Assembly (NCBI RefSeq): GCF_963675165.1
Contig: NC_087377.1
Span: forward strand, 1,513,501-1,577,500
Direction of reading: 5' to 3'
DNA: 64,000 bases
Source: Halichondria panicea
Lineage: Eukaryota > Porifera > Demospongiae > Suberitida > Halichondriidae
Position numbers and translations under genes: made by a program. The number at the start of each line of letters is the position of its first letter. Positions within the stretch are counted from its first letter, which is position 1. The notes beneath the pieces were generated by a model. The model saw nothing but the letters and a program-made list of their open reading frames with translations. It was not told the DNA's origin and searched no databases. This document shows, in pieces, positions 10,831-31,099 of this stretch.

Positions 10831-12276
10831 TTATTGCCAGCCTTTACACAGGCACAGTTAAGACAACGCCCGGTTCTATTACAAAGTACCATGGTGCCTG
10901 GCCAGGATCAGTTCAATTCAGTTCTGTTCAGATCTAGGGGTTCCACTCTTTTGAGTGGCCCCTAAAAAAAAATATAATAATAATAATAATAATAATAATT
11001 TGACTCAGTACACCTCTCACGGCCTCTCACAATCTCTCAGCACAACACGGTCACTTCAAAAAAAAATAAAAAAATAAAATAAAAATAATAATAATAAATA
11101 TTAAATTAAGGAAATTAAGACCTCTCACAGCGCAGTCTGAGATTCCCAGTCTCTCCCAGTATCTCTCCCAGTATCTCTGTACAATCTCTCAGGTTCTCAG
11201 GTTTAGTGACGTCAACTTTAGCATTAATTCAAAGATCCTGATTCCAGTACGTACGTATAGTACGTATAATTATATAGCCGAGCTAAAAGTGTTAGAATAT
11301 CCTCGAGAATATCAGATCAGCAGAATAGTTGAGTCAACGAAAAAGTCATCAGAGAAAAAGTCATCAGACAGCTAGATCTAGCTAGAGCTATGGGGTAAGT
11401 GTAACTTTTCTTGCCCCAATTATTGTTGATTTTTTTTTATTGTACAGACATACGACCACCACAGCAACCACAAAACAACGACAACCAGCAAGAACATTGA
11501 TATTTTAATTTTAAAGGACGAACTGTATATTCGTTTTTAGTAGGTTGTCAAATACCTTATGCTACCCTAAAAAGTAGTACCTTCAAGACTTACCCCCTAG
11601 CTAGGCGGTACTGGCCAGACTGCTCTCTTTTTACATGTGTTGTTAGATACGGCGGTGTTGTATTTTTTACAATTATTTTATATGCCTCGATGCGCATGTG
11701 CAAGACCATGTATTTTACAGTAAAAGTTACGTAACTTGTTTGTGTCCAGTTTGAACAACTGGTCGAAATCAAGAAAGTAGCTTAGAATCATCTGTATCGC
11801 CTGTATAATTAGTCCATACACAGGTCGAAATTAAGAAAAGTTATTATTAATAGTGGCTTTAATATTATGTAAGCAATGCATTTTGCTACCTGTATCCAGG
11901 ATTTGCTTTCGTTATGCACGCACTTTGTCAACAGGTGGAAATCAACAACAAAATTAAAGTAACCGTGTTACAATGTTTGTCAGAATAATCACTAGATTCG
12001 CTATAAGTATATTCAGTATAATAAGTCATGATTATTTCTGCCTCAAGGCAAGTGGCGGCTCCAGGCGCTCTGATTGGACGCGGCTGAACGGGCCAATATT
12101 TACTAGCCTCGGTACGTAGTCTCATATTCATGTCACTGCATGGTTCCTTTGTCCCTCACAGACACTATCAAAACAATGCAAGGTGTATTTGGGCGGCTTT
12201 CCCTGCTGCGGTGAGCCAATTTTTGTAACTTATTTATCAATTGAAAACAATGTTGTCATACAGTATACTATGCATA
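10831..12276. other. Low-complexity and repeat-derived intergenic DNA
   Basis: Contains a hairpin AGGGGTTCCACTC/GAGTGGCCCCT near 10935-10965, an AAT microsatellite (10971-10999), an A-rich block (11058-11105), and CTCTCA/CCCAGTATCTCT short repeats (11125-11190). At 11392-11396 an ATGGG lies directly before GTAAGT, and the Thr-rich exon-like repeat follows at about 11456. This pair could be 5' exons of a Cys-rich-family gene. A decayed CACTTTGTCAACAGGTGG intron end from the first array is at 11920. Confidence 0.4.
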
Positions 12277-12480
12277 TGGTATAGCGGGTGATCATAAACG
12301 GTGAGTTAAAATATTCGTTATTTTCGTGGGAAGCTTCATGGCCTACACGAAATTTTCCCCCACGAAAACGTAGGTATGCTTACCGTAATGCATACTAACG
12401 AATTTATACTCGCGAAAATCACCATTTCCCATTCAGTGAAACGAATCTCACGAAAATTTACCCTCTATAATTATACGGTA
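12277..12480. mobile_element. TA-flanked MITE (CCGTATAGCGGG family), diverged copy
   Basis: Ends resemble the terminal repeat CCGTATAGCGGGTAATTTTC seen intact at 27.4 and 56.3 kb, flanked by TA. The interior has several CGTTATTTTCGTGGG and ACGAAAAT segments. It is non-coding; the TA flanks fit a Tc1/mariner-type target, which is inference. Confidence 0.6.
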
Positions 12481-13312
12481 GTAAGACTTTTGCCTCAGAA
12501 GCAGAGATACACACACCTGTTCACATTTCTTAAGCTCAGATGGCATCAATGCAAAACTGTGAAAATACTTTCAATATAAGTACAACCAGAAGTCTCGAGG
12601 TCAGCTGAACGTTTACTTCCTCAAGAGAAGGCCACACACAGATTGAAGCTAGTACAAGAGCACTGACTTACACTTGTACATCTGCTTCAGAGCAAAATGA
12701 AAAATTGCTTCTCCAAACACTTCGAGCTTTTTAAACTAGTCCGCCAATTCTTAATTTCATAAGCTAAATGAAAACATTCTCCCTTAGGTATTACAATAGA
12801 GATATAATAATACAGTCCTACACTTTGCCCACTTTATGTGTTACCTCATTGAAATCAATTTAGCATTATTATAAATTAGGTATATATGGGCAAAGTGTAG
12901 TATCTGTTTTAATTTGTTTCACCTTATAATTATCGCGGAGCTCATACAATGGAAGATACCAGACTTGAGTTTCATTCTGATTTCTGTCACAGATCTTGAT
13001 CCTTTGATATCGTAGAAACGGGACTTGCACGCATGCAGCAGTAATTCAGTCTGCAGTTGTGATGCATGTGTAGTCAGGGGGAATCAAAGTGATAAGAACA
13101 CATGCATGTTCAATGCTGTTAACAAGGTGCAACAGAGAATTTCCTAACAGCAAAACCACAATAGATAATGATTTCTTAAGCCTAAACTTGCACCAAGCAA
13201 GAGTACTCTTGTGTATAAATAAAACAGCCCCTTCACGCCACCTCTATATAATGGCCAAAACATTGCTCCACAAATGTGTTCATTGCAAGCATTCTTCATG
13301 CAGATACAGGAA
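12481..13312. other. No gene; one small inverted repeat
   Basis: The only structure found is TACACTTTGCCCA...TGGGCAAAGTGTA at 12819-12901, an 83-bp element with 13-bp inverted ends. The rest is plain A/T-rich DNA. Confidence 0.4.
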
Positions 13313-14535
13313 CAGTTCATTTAGTCTAGAGAGTAGATTACCACAAATGTGTGAGTAGTTGTACTTAAATGTAAATATCTTTTGATTGGAGCATTTCTAA
13401 GAAATGGTGCGTGTGTAGATGAATGACTGAACTACAACAAATCCAAAAATGTTTCCATGGAAACATAAGGTGGTGGGTTTGTGGTGATTAATAGAACAAC
13501 AGCGAATTGTTATAGTGGGTAATCGGTTAGAGTAATAAAACAGTAATCTTGTACAGCTAAGGTCCTAGACTTCATCACATAATTGTTCAATGGTTTAGGT
13601 ATCCTGACAATCCCTTTATGGGTGTTACAAATGCTCACAGTGTTTATAATTCATGATTTACTGGTTTTCAGGTACACTTTTGGTTAGAGTAATAACTTTT
13701 GAAAAATTAATAGCTTAGCTTTCAAATTTCTGTAGTAAGTTTACAGATAAATGGGCTACATTTTGATACCAAGAACATCCTATATGCTTATTCCATTGCT
13801 GAGATAACACTGAAAAGCTACATAATTTACTATTTTCTACTGTTTTGATGACATCGCAGCTGCAAACCACAAACCAATGATGCTTTAATCAACCACAAAC
13901 GTAATTAAAAGTGGGCGTACAGTTATTATACGCCCACTTACATTACATGTTAATTTGAGTGTCAACGATTTGTGGTTAGCAGCTTGTGATGTCATCAAAA
14001 CAGTAGAAAATAGTAGAATATGTAGTTTTTCAGTGATATTCAACAATGGAATAAGCATAGAGGATGTTCTTGGTATCAAAAAATGTAGCCCATTTATTTG
14101 TAAACTTACCAGAGAACTTTTAAAGCTAAGCTATAAAATTTTCAGAAGATATTACTCTAACCAAAAGTGTATCTAAAAACCAGTAAATGATAAATTATAG
14201 ACACTGTGAGCATATGTAAGACCCATATAAAGGGATATGGTCAGGATACCTAAACCATTAATCTATTGTGTGATAAAAGTCTAAGACCTTAGCTGTTTAA
14301 GGTTAGTGTTTTATTACTCTAACCGGTTACCCACTATAAAAATTTGCTGTTGTTCTATTAATCACCAAAAACCCACCGCCTTATGTTTCAATGGAAACAT
14401 TTTTAGATATGTTGTAGTTCAGTCATTCATCTACACACAGGTATCAACACCATTTCTTAGAAATGCTCCAATCAAAAGATATTTACATTTAAGTACAACT
14501 ACTCACACATTTGTGGTAATCTACTCAATGAACTG
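13313..14535. repeat. 1.22-kb near-perfect palindrome
   Basis: Left arm 13313-13919 and right arm 13929-14535 are reverse complements with scattered mismatches and small indels; both ends and the central GTGGGCGTA/TACGCCCAC hairpin (13911-13937) give the same centre, 13924. Matching landmarks are CTTTTGATTGGAGCATTTC, GAACAACAGC(G)AA, the GGTTTAGGTATCCTGAC tract and TGTTTTGATGACATC. No repeat-like ends or target duplication were recognised. Short frames inside are by-products of the arms. Confidence 0.85.
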
Positions 14536-14685
14536 TACATACTATAAGCTTTTCAACACTGCTATCACAGGTTTGGTTTGGCCCTAACGATATACTACAT
14601 GGTACTTTTCTTTTGCAAGTGATAGTCTGCAATCCACTGTGTGTATGCCTGTGATGACTGAGAGGTGTAATGACTAGGACAGAAT

Positions 14686-14746
14686 AGGTGTGGCTTAGTA
14701 GATTAGATTATAGATTAGGCATGGGTTCGATTCCCTCTTGGGGGAC
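14686..14746 (+). other. tRNA-like or SINE-like pol III promoter boxes
   Basis: TGGCTTAGTAG (near 14690) fits an A box closely, and GGTTCGATTCC (near 14724) is a perfect B box at a normal distance. The T-loop is good but the 5' and 3' ends do not form an acceptor stem, so a working tRNA is unlikely. A tRNA-derived SINE head or tRNA pseudogene is the likely reading. Confidence 0.35.
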
Positions 14747-15097
14747 TTTTCTTATATTTTTTTACAATAATTTCTCTAATACTACATACTTCCTCTCAAG
14801 TCATAAAATCAAGTTGGGGCATCGCCCGCTTTCACGGAAACCAGGCAACAACATTAATTTTTTTGTAGAAGTGGCCAAAATAGTTCAACTAACACTAAAA
14901 GTATTTTGATCATATCTAACAATCTAATAGTGGTTTTGCTGTGGCATGCACTCGGTTGCAAGTCACTGTATACATTTCCCACTCTGCACAAAACCCACAA
15001 GTGGGTAAACCACAGACAGAAGACACTACCTACTTCTCACAACTCCAAGGCATGGGGTCAGGACTGGGTAACAACTGTAGCTAGAGAATAGAGGACT

Positions 15098-15176
15098 GCA
15101 AGCCTCTCTGTACCAGCTATCCTCTCTGCACCAGATATCCTCTCTGTACCAGCAAGCCTCTCTGCACCAGATACCC
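15098..15176 (+). repeat. Short minisatellite, CCTCTCTG(T/C)ACCAG
   Basis: Four imperfect copies of an 18-20-bp unit, CCTCTCTGYACCAG followed by CTAT, ATAT, CAAG or ATAC. Confidence 0.75.
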
Positions 15177-15819
15177 TTGATACTGTAAGCAATTCCTATA
15201 CTAGGTTTGTGAGCTAATACTACTAGTCACACAGACTGAATGTCTGGAGCTATAAGAGAGAAACTGTCTCCTCAGCGTCGGGGCAAGGTACTTTAGATAG
15301 TTCTATATAGTTTTTTACATGTATACTGGAAAATACCCTCTAGACCTACTTTGAGTGTAACCAGTAATATATTCCCCATACATGCACTCAGCAATACTAT
15401 GCTCACCTGATGGGATGTTGTGGGGGGGGGCTGCATGGGGTAACTGGATTAGGACTCTCATGCAGGGGGTGGGGTCTTGTACACCCTTGCAGCTGGAAGG
15501 CCTGGGAGAGAAAAAAAGGATGAAATGTGAAGACATCTGCAGAACAACAATTAACGTTGTTAGCATGCATGATTGCTGAATACACTGTATATAGTTTATA
15601 CAATTAACCCTTTAACCGTCACGGGCCACGATCGTGGCCCGCAATAGTGACTTTTTTTGCGAAATTCTAATTCTGTGATACTTAGGAAGTAGCTCGAACT
15701 ACACACATCCCTGTATAGAGGAAGAGCTGTAGAATCACGTGCAATTTAGTCTAGAATTTTCCAAGCCACGTTGCTATATTAAAATTTCATTAGCATCTTA
15801 CCGCACGAAGTTTATAGCT

Positions 15820-16062
15820 ATGGCTAGGTTGTTTACTTGTGCCGATGTGCTTGAACAGCTTGAGGACAGCAATGGCGATGTCTCCTCTGGTGATGACAGT
15901 GCCTATGAAGGAGAGGGGATAGTAGGATACGTTCCAAAGGCTACCAGCTTTATGCCAGACGCTGATGAACTGTCTGGGACTGAGGACATGCATGACATGG
16001 ACCTAGACGCTAGAGCTATGGACCAGGACGGAGAGGGCTCACTGTGTGACTCTGGCAAGTAG
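15820..16062 (+). CDS. N-terminal remnant of a piggyBac-like transposase
   Basis: An ATG at 15820 opens 80 codons starting MARLFTCADVLEQLED. The sequence is very acidic and Ser-rich (VSSGDDSAYEGEG), which is typical for the N-terminus of piggyBac transposases ahead of the DDD domain. The frame stops at 16062 and no DDD domain follows before the right end. The identity rests on the acidic start and on its position inside TTAA-flanked inverted repeats. An in-frame upstream ATG at 15739 would add 27 residues, but the 15820 start gives the family-like beginning. Confidence 0.6.
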   Translation: MARLFTCADVLEQLEDSNGDVSSGDDSAYEGEGIVGYVPKATSFMPDADELSGTEDMHDMDLDARAMDQDGEGSLCDSGK

Positions 16063-16441
16063 TATAATATAGCTAGAATATCAGTAGTAAGTATAGTATA
16101 GCTAAAATAGAATTAGCAGTAATGAACAGTCTTTATGTGAGCTTGTAAATTTCATAGATCGTTAGCATTACATGTACGTATTGTACTTCAAATTGATATA
16201 TCTTAGCACTGTTACATTCATATGATGTGAAAATCAAGCTTAGTCAAGCCTTTATACCATAATTATGATAGGCTGATCCATAAAAAAAAATTTTTGGATT
16301 TTATCTCACCGCTGGCCGAGCATTTAAAATGATAAAAACGGGTGAGCGTAATAACCGTGGTTGTTATGGCAACACATGTTGCACCATTTTATTCCTTGTT
16401 ATGCCTCGAGGCGTAGCCGCACGAGGGATACGGTAAAGCTG

Positions 16442-16442
<1 letters not shown>

Positions 16443-16475
<33 letters not shown>

Positions 16476-16505
16476 TGTGTGTGTGTCTGTGTGTGTGTGT
16501 GTCTG
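16443..16505 (+). repeat. TG microsatellite inside the piggyBac-type element
   Basis: A (TG)n tract with interspersed TC. The flanks (GCCTCGAGGCGTAGCCGCAC before, TGTTCCAGCTGTAACTGC after) read like the inside of a second repeat inserted in the element. Confidence 0.8.
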
Positions 16506-17370
16506 TTCCAGCTGTAACTGCTCAACGGTTGCAATGCGACGAAAACTAACAGCTTCTATAGGCTTCTAGCCACGTTCTCTTGGATTTTGATTCGTGGATT
16601 TGCAAACTAAAGCTTCTTTCTCGAGTTATGGCTAGTTTGACTCACATTGAAGGCTGAATCTTTCATAGCATCATCTGTCCGCACAAACTTTCTATTCAAC
16701 ATATGAGTTAGCCTTGCACTAAAGCGCTAGCTTTTTGTTAGCTACAATACTCAGAAAATATCTGTTAAAACAGCTAGCTAGCAGTAGCCATTTGTGAAAT
16801 TGATCTCTTTGGACACACCCTTTAATTAGTCCTGTGTATGTAATGCGCATGCGCGCTCATTCCCCACGTGTGAGAAAATAATAATATCCAAGATCCAGAT
16901 CCAGATCCTCCTGGCAGAATCATCTTTGTCTTGAAGGCCTGGTAAGCCACAAAACACTACCATATAACAATATAGATAACAATATGCATGTACACAGGTC
17001 TTTTCTTAGATATTATATACACTGAACTACAGATCTTGGAAGAATCAATTTTCTTCTTTCTTGAGGTCCTAGTAAGCCACATAATACAACAATAGATGCA
17101 TGTAAATAAGTCTTTTCTTCTCAGTGACTTTATATAGATAAGCTAACTTTAATATAAAATTCATTATAGAAACTAATATAACACTCTACTACTTTTCAGC
17201 GAAAGCAAAAACATGGCGAGAGGCATTAGCACAGCGCCATTGAACACTAGTTGTATGGGCATTCTATTGGTATATGGTTGCTAGGCATTTTATTGTTCTG
17301 GAAACCCGATAGAGAATTTACAGACATTTCACTTCACTGTTAATTAAGAATCCGACGGTTAAAGGGTTAA

Positions 17371-18967
17371 TTTTAATTATACTGAATATAAATGTTTCCT
17401 CACTAGTGTAGCGCCTCCATGATTATGCAGCCAGTCAGTGACATCAATCTCGCTCGCTGGTTTGTGTTGTCACTATGAGTTGAGACATCTGCAAAACAGC
17501 AAAACAGGCAATAATAAAATTATTGTTAGCTGCCATGGTTGCAGAATACAGACTGCAGAATTATTAATGCACAGAATAATACTATTGTACATGTGACAAT
17601 GACCTAACAGCAAAACTCATGCTTGCGCTTACTAGTTACATATACACAACTATAGGATTTTATTATACACAGCAATCCACTTAATTACCAGTTGCTTGGG
17701 TGGTTGGAAAGACACCATTTTCCTCTGGTGAGTTTCTTCATCCTCCACGAGGAGGTTGCGTAATCAGATCTACGCATGTGCAGAAATAGTGAGCCCCACC
17801 CCCCTCCTTGTTTTTGCACACATGGACTGTTTCCCATGTTTAATATAGCTATAGCAGCTAGCTGAGGGCCTCAAGGATCCCACTTCTGTATATACAAGCC
17901 AACTCCTGGAAGGAGGAGTAGGTATAATGTTTGCATTCCCAAGTTTATGTTCATTTTTTATTCTGGTCTCAATAACATTGCTGCTGAATTATTAGCAAGA
18001 GAGGGTGCATGTGATACACAACTGTTACAAGACTAATAGTTGATGGTTTCAAATCTTCAAGACTATGGACTTCAGAGAACTGATCTCTCGTTCCCTCGTG
18101 ACATCCCAGCAGCTGGCTATCTTGTTAACTGCGACTTCTCTTTAGTTCACCTGAAAGAGAGAGAGAGAGGTTACCATGCAAACAATGTAGGAGGAGGGTC
18201 TAATGTGTATAATAATCAATTTTCAGTTATTAAAGGTATTGACTAAATATTGACCAGGTGCATGTTTCCTTTACCATTCAATCAATGGGTATCCCAACTG
18301 TTTGAAATCGGATGTTCGTAGTACAACCTAAAATTTAGCTACATTGTATAAAATTCTGAAAAGTACATGCACCCATTTATACTGAATAATTATATAATAT
18401 AGCCCAAGCTATGGACAATTTGGGCCTGACCGATCTAAAAACACCATTATTGGACGTTCCAAACAAATATACTGTGTTTGGTCCTGCTTGGTCTAAATAC
18501 AGTTACCATAGACCTCAATTTAATTAAAGTGACAAGACCTCTGCCCGAGGTTGCTTTTTTTGGAGGTGAAAAATTATTCGCATCTAATTGGAGGTAGGTA
18601 CACCTAGTACCAAGAATAGAGAGAGTATCGAACGTAGGCATACTGTGTATCGAAAGTAGATGTCATCACCCACACTTGGATTGTCAAATTTCCCCGTATG
18701 TCCCGAGGGGGGGGGGGGGGTAGTGGGGCAACACCAGAGGAGGTCTGACATGCGTGCACGAATCACTATATAGTTCAGTGCATTGTGGTCACGTGATATG
18801 TCCAGGCCAAATGCACTAGCACTTGTAGTGATTTGTGCACGCATGTCGGACCTCCCCGACCTCTGGGGCAACACATTGATGATAGGTGCACTACAACAAA
18901 GGGAGCTAGAGAGCTAGTCTATAGATAGAGTATCTGGGTCCACTCAATAAGACCTGACACTACTCAC
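17371..18967. other. Intergenic; one inverted repeat and a G-run
   Basis: A 14-G run lies near 18707-18720. An inverted repeat (about 18727-18866) pairs ACATGCGTGCACGAATCACT with its near-complement and is bracketed by GGGGCAACAC on both sides. No gene-like frame found. Confidence 0.45.
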
Positions 18968-19010
18968 CCTAGCATTGTCCAGCTCCCTCTGCAGACTAGC
19001 CACCATATCC
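18968..19010 (-). CDS. Exon fragment VASLQRELDNAR (copy A)
   Basis: Minus strand, VDMVASLQRELDNAR followed by a GTGAGT donor. An almost identical exon end lies at 34244-34290, in both cases downstream of death-domain exons on the same strand. The heptad-like Leu spacing suggests a short coiled coil. Its 5' limit is uncertain. Confidence 0.4.
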
Positions 19011-19684
19011 ACCAGCAGCAGCACTTAGTCAGGATGCCTTGAGACAGTCACTCTCTGGCTAGCTCTCTCTCTTCACTGCTTGTAGCCTGGTGTGCATGGA
19101 GCCATCTCTGTTAGAAACTGGGATCTATATACTGAGCTACATACTGTTTTTCAATGCTGCCTAGCTGTGAAGCTCTTAGTCTAGTCTATAGCAGAGTCGA
19201 GTCTACGTACGGTAGCTATATTGCTCAGTAGGCCATGTGCAAATTTATAAATTCATTACTGCAGTGATCTTTACCGGATTACTGGCTAATATTTGTTCCC
19301 AAGTTGAACGATCCATACCAAGAACATTGTCAGTAAAAAAAACCCATGCCACTTTATTCATTACCACAATAAGCGTCAAACAAAACAAAATAATGTGCAA
19401 ATGTGCTTATGGTTCTATAGTGTTGGTAGTGTCTGATGGTGTTGACTGATCCATGACCTCCAGTCCTGCATGAGGAGGGAGGGAGACACAACAGTCAGCA
19501 ACTAGCAAACCTACACTTGCAGTATATATCCAATACCATTTTGACAGTGTGTATTGCAAACACTTGGAATGCTGTTCTTACTATAATTATACAATTCACT
19601 ATTGCATGGCACTACTGTACTGACAAGCAAGCTCACAAAGGTAATGGTCGAAGTGACCATAAACTAGGTACATTTGTAACTCAC
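19011..19684. other. No gene seen
   Basis: A/T-rich spacer. A minus-strand acceptor-like CTCATGCAG near 19470 follows the last death-domain exon, but joining to it makes an immediate stop codon. Confidence 0.35.
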
Positions 19685-21102
19685 ATGTATGCTCCACACA
19701 GGCCTTGTGAATGCTGCGAACTGCCTCTCCGTCCTCAATCTTTGTAGCAATTTCCACTAATCGACCGTAAGTAGCTGTTGAATTCAATGGATACATTTCG
19801 AGAATACTTTTACTCTTCCACATCTTCAGAGCAGCGAGAAATCTTCCTGGGATATTATCAACCATGGAAGGACACTTATCGATAGCGTCAATCTTAGCAT
19901 CACTGAGGCCCAGCCTGAGTTTGTATCTGTCATAGCCAGCAATCTCGGTAGACAACTGAAGAAGAGCTTCATCCGAGCACTCACTACTCAACTGAGCGGC
20001 AGTCGCTGTCACTATCGTCTGATGTGGTTGAACTGTACAGATCAAAGTACCTTACAATGACAATGTAACGCACGTAGTAGCTTATAATACTCTGAACTGT
20101 ACACCACATACGAGACCATGTATGTACACAATACAACTGTAAGGCTATATATACACTCAACCACTTTAGACTATAATATTATACTGAACTTACTACATTG
20201 ACTATAATTTTTATACTTGTACAATTATTATGTCACGCGTGATTACTTTGCGCGTGCCAGCATTTATAGCAACAAGCTAGCCTCCCCTAGCCACTCATTG
20301 CATCATTCCCAAGTGGTTCCCTTAATTATAAGCTTAATCCCTTCACACTAAAATCAATATTCAAGTTCCAACAAACACACTTGCAATGTGAAAAATGCTC
20401 AGGATTGGGCAGGGAAAGCACTCAAAAGCGTGGAAACATGCAAGGAGAGAGTTGTATACCAATGACATTGACAGTACAATCGTAATTATGTCGCCAACAT
20501 TTAGAATGCTGTACAGAGTTCACTATAATTATCGTGGCACTATAATTATACACGAGCAAGCTCACAAAGGTAATGGTGAAAGTGATGATTCACTAGGTAA
20601 CTCACTGGTATGCTCCACACAGGCCTTGTGAATGCTGCGAACTGCCTCTCCGTCCTCAATCTCTGAGGCAATTTCCACTAATCGATCGTAAGTAGCTGTT
20701 GAATTCGATGGATTGTCGAGAATGATGCTTTTACTCTTCCACTTCTTTAGAGCAGCGTGAAACCTCCCTGGGATGTTATCAACGATGGAAGTACTCCGAT
20801 CGATAGCACCAATCTCAGCATCACTGAGGCCCAGCCTGTACTTGTATCTGTCATAGCCAGCAATCTCAGTAGACAACTGGAGAAGAGCTTTATCCGAGCA
20901 CTCACGACTCAACTGAGCTGCAGTCGCTGTCGTCTCATGAACTGTACACATGAAACATACATTGTTAAGTGATGACATTATTTCCTATTAGAACTGTATA
21001 CAGATGTAATGTTGACCTAATTCACAATACAAACCAATGCACAGTATCTGCTACCTGACTGAGTGGTTGTGTGTGGAGTGGCTAGTGGAGTCACTGCATT
21101 AC
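19685..21102 (-). CDS. Death-domain exons of a partial or alternative gene
   Basis: Three minus-strand exons are clear: 21102-21055 (short Thr/Pro linker), 20941-20606 and 20032-19685. All start and end in phase 1. The two large exons are paralogues: ATAAQLSSECSDEALLQLS, AGYDRYKLRLGLSDA, then ALKKWKSK and YGRLVEIA.IEDGEAVRSIH. The Leu/Trp pattern and LGLSDAEI are those of a death domain (six-helix adaptor fold). After 19685 the next splice would give TGA, so the chain probably ends with CVEHT. A first exon is not found. They could be alternative 3' exons of the ankyrin-GTPase gene just upstream, whose internal exons share the same phase, or remnants of a duplicated gene. Confidence 0.6.
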
Positions 21103-21421
21103 CTGTGAGGAGGATATGACAATATAACAGTCATGCACAAGAGTACCACTTCATTACACAATGTTACGGTCAAGCTTCTCTTAGACCTAGGAAAAGCTTC
21201 ACACTATTATACTTTTTATGGTAAAATTTAAATTTTTTGGGGCAGAGATCAAACTGAAAATGACTTTCCAAATAAAAAGCTCACACTAAAATTAATGGTA
21301 GATGGAATTGGGCAATTGTAAGTGGGGCAGAGGAAGTAAACACTGTGTACATTGGTTATGTAATACATGTAAGTAGAAGTTGTTATGATGGGATTGGGAT
21401 TACCGACAGCAAAGAAAGTAG

Positions 21422-30012
<8,591 letters not shown>

Positions 30013-30188
30013 CGAAGCTTTATTCAAACACTTGCCCCTTATTTCTCAGTGCAGTAAACATAACAAAGCAAAGTGCCACACCCTCTTTCTGGGGCCTTCC
30101 CCTACTAATTAAACTGATCTATTTTTAGATACACAATTATAATTATTTGAGTGGGTGTTGATAATGATTCACAGCCACCAACACTATA

Positions 30189-31083
30189 CAGTCTGCCCTA
30201 AGACCCCCAAGTTTTCAGTATTTGCAAGACAAGACAGGAAATACATACCACAAGTATTTTAATGGGTTCATAAGGATGACATCACAAAAACATTGTTTTA
30301 ATGAAATTCATAATTATATAATGAGATTCATAATGATGACACCCTACAACTCTGTCAGATTGTAGTGAAGGGTGATTTTTTCTGAATTTCCAAAGCTCAT
30401 AACACAGACCATTTACTGAACTAGAACCTGTTACTAGGAGATAAATTAGTTCAATATGGAATGTATTGACTCAGCAAGTTTGGACTGGATTGAGATAGTG
30501 TGAACAGCTTGCGCAAACTCTCAAAGTTAGCTCATTCTGAATAATCTCTGTGGTTGGTGGAACTCATGGCTGCATGTCTCCAGATGTGAATGGAACCAGA
30601 GACTGCCTAAAGTATCAACTAGTGCATCTGATGCATGTGCATGCTTAGCAGCAAGCTAGAAGGCTTGAAGTCATTCATGAAGTGTTCTATGCTATTGCCA
30701 AGTTGTGTATTTATTTCAAAGTTTGTGTAACTGCTTTGCAAACACCATTCATTTGTATGGCATTTACCTTGAATATGTTGTAATTTAGATCCTTTTGATT
30801 TGATCAACCAATTTTTAGCTTGCTACGTTGATGGTGAACAGCTTGCTCAAACTCTCGAACTTTCCGCAATCGTTTTCACAACTTAATGCCAGTTTGACCC
30901 AAATTCATATTTTAAAGTGTTTATCGTATGTTAAACTGTCTTCTTATTACATATTTCAACTTAGATAGCTCTAAAAACCTTTACTTTTATCAGAAACAAA
31001 GAAAAACTGTTCTCATTAATATATTCATGAGGCAACTTGTAGCACTTCCTGTCTTACAACATTTGGGGTCTTAGGGCAGACTG
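30189..31083. mobile_element. Non-autonomous Tc1/mariner-like element
   Basis: CAGTCTGCCCTAAGACCCC (from 30189) and its complement GGGGTCTTAGGGCAGACTG (to 31083) are exact inverted ends, and both flanks are TATA, so a TA target duplication is likely. The ends beginning CAGT fit Tc1/mariner. Its 895-bp interior has no transposase frame. It separates the ankyrin-GTPase start (30012) from the kinase fragment stop (31100). Confidence 0.82.
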
Positions 31084-31099
31084 TATAAACAATAGCACA

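Larger units (their letters stand above)
14536..15603. other. Intergenic with tRNA-like sequence and a short minisatellite
   Basis: Apart from the two items listed separately I see no gene. The G-rich stretch at 15421-15475 and the CTGCATGGGGTAACTGG region show no coding pattern. Confidence 0.4.
15604..17370 (+). mobile_element. piggyBac-type element with TTAA target duplication, internally deleted
   Basis: TTAA (15604-15607) is followed by CCCTTTAACCGTC, and GACGGTTAAAGGG (17354-17366) is followed by TTAA (17367-17370). These are exact 13-bp inverted repeats starting CCC, flanked by the TTAA target that defines piggyBac elements. A perfect 20-bp palindrome lies just inside the left end (15622-15641). 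The element is 1759 bp long and holds only a transposase-like N-terminal exon, then a TG microsatellite and non-coding DNA, so it can at best be moved by a transposase supplied elsewhere. Perfect ends suggest recent movement. Confidence 0.88.

Noticed and set aside
13955-14587. Two open frames inside the palindrome's right arm
   Set aside because: They mirror non-coding left-arm sequence and show no domain or codon pattern.
14686-14746. Functional tRNA gene
   Set aside because: The internal promoter boxes are good, but the acceptor stem cannot form and the T stem has two mismatches, so only a tRNA-like call is made.
19237-19449. Small secreted protein
   Set aside because: The frame has a hydrophobic start but no conserved pattern, and lies between death-domain exons on the other strand.
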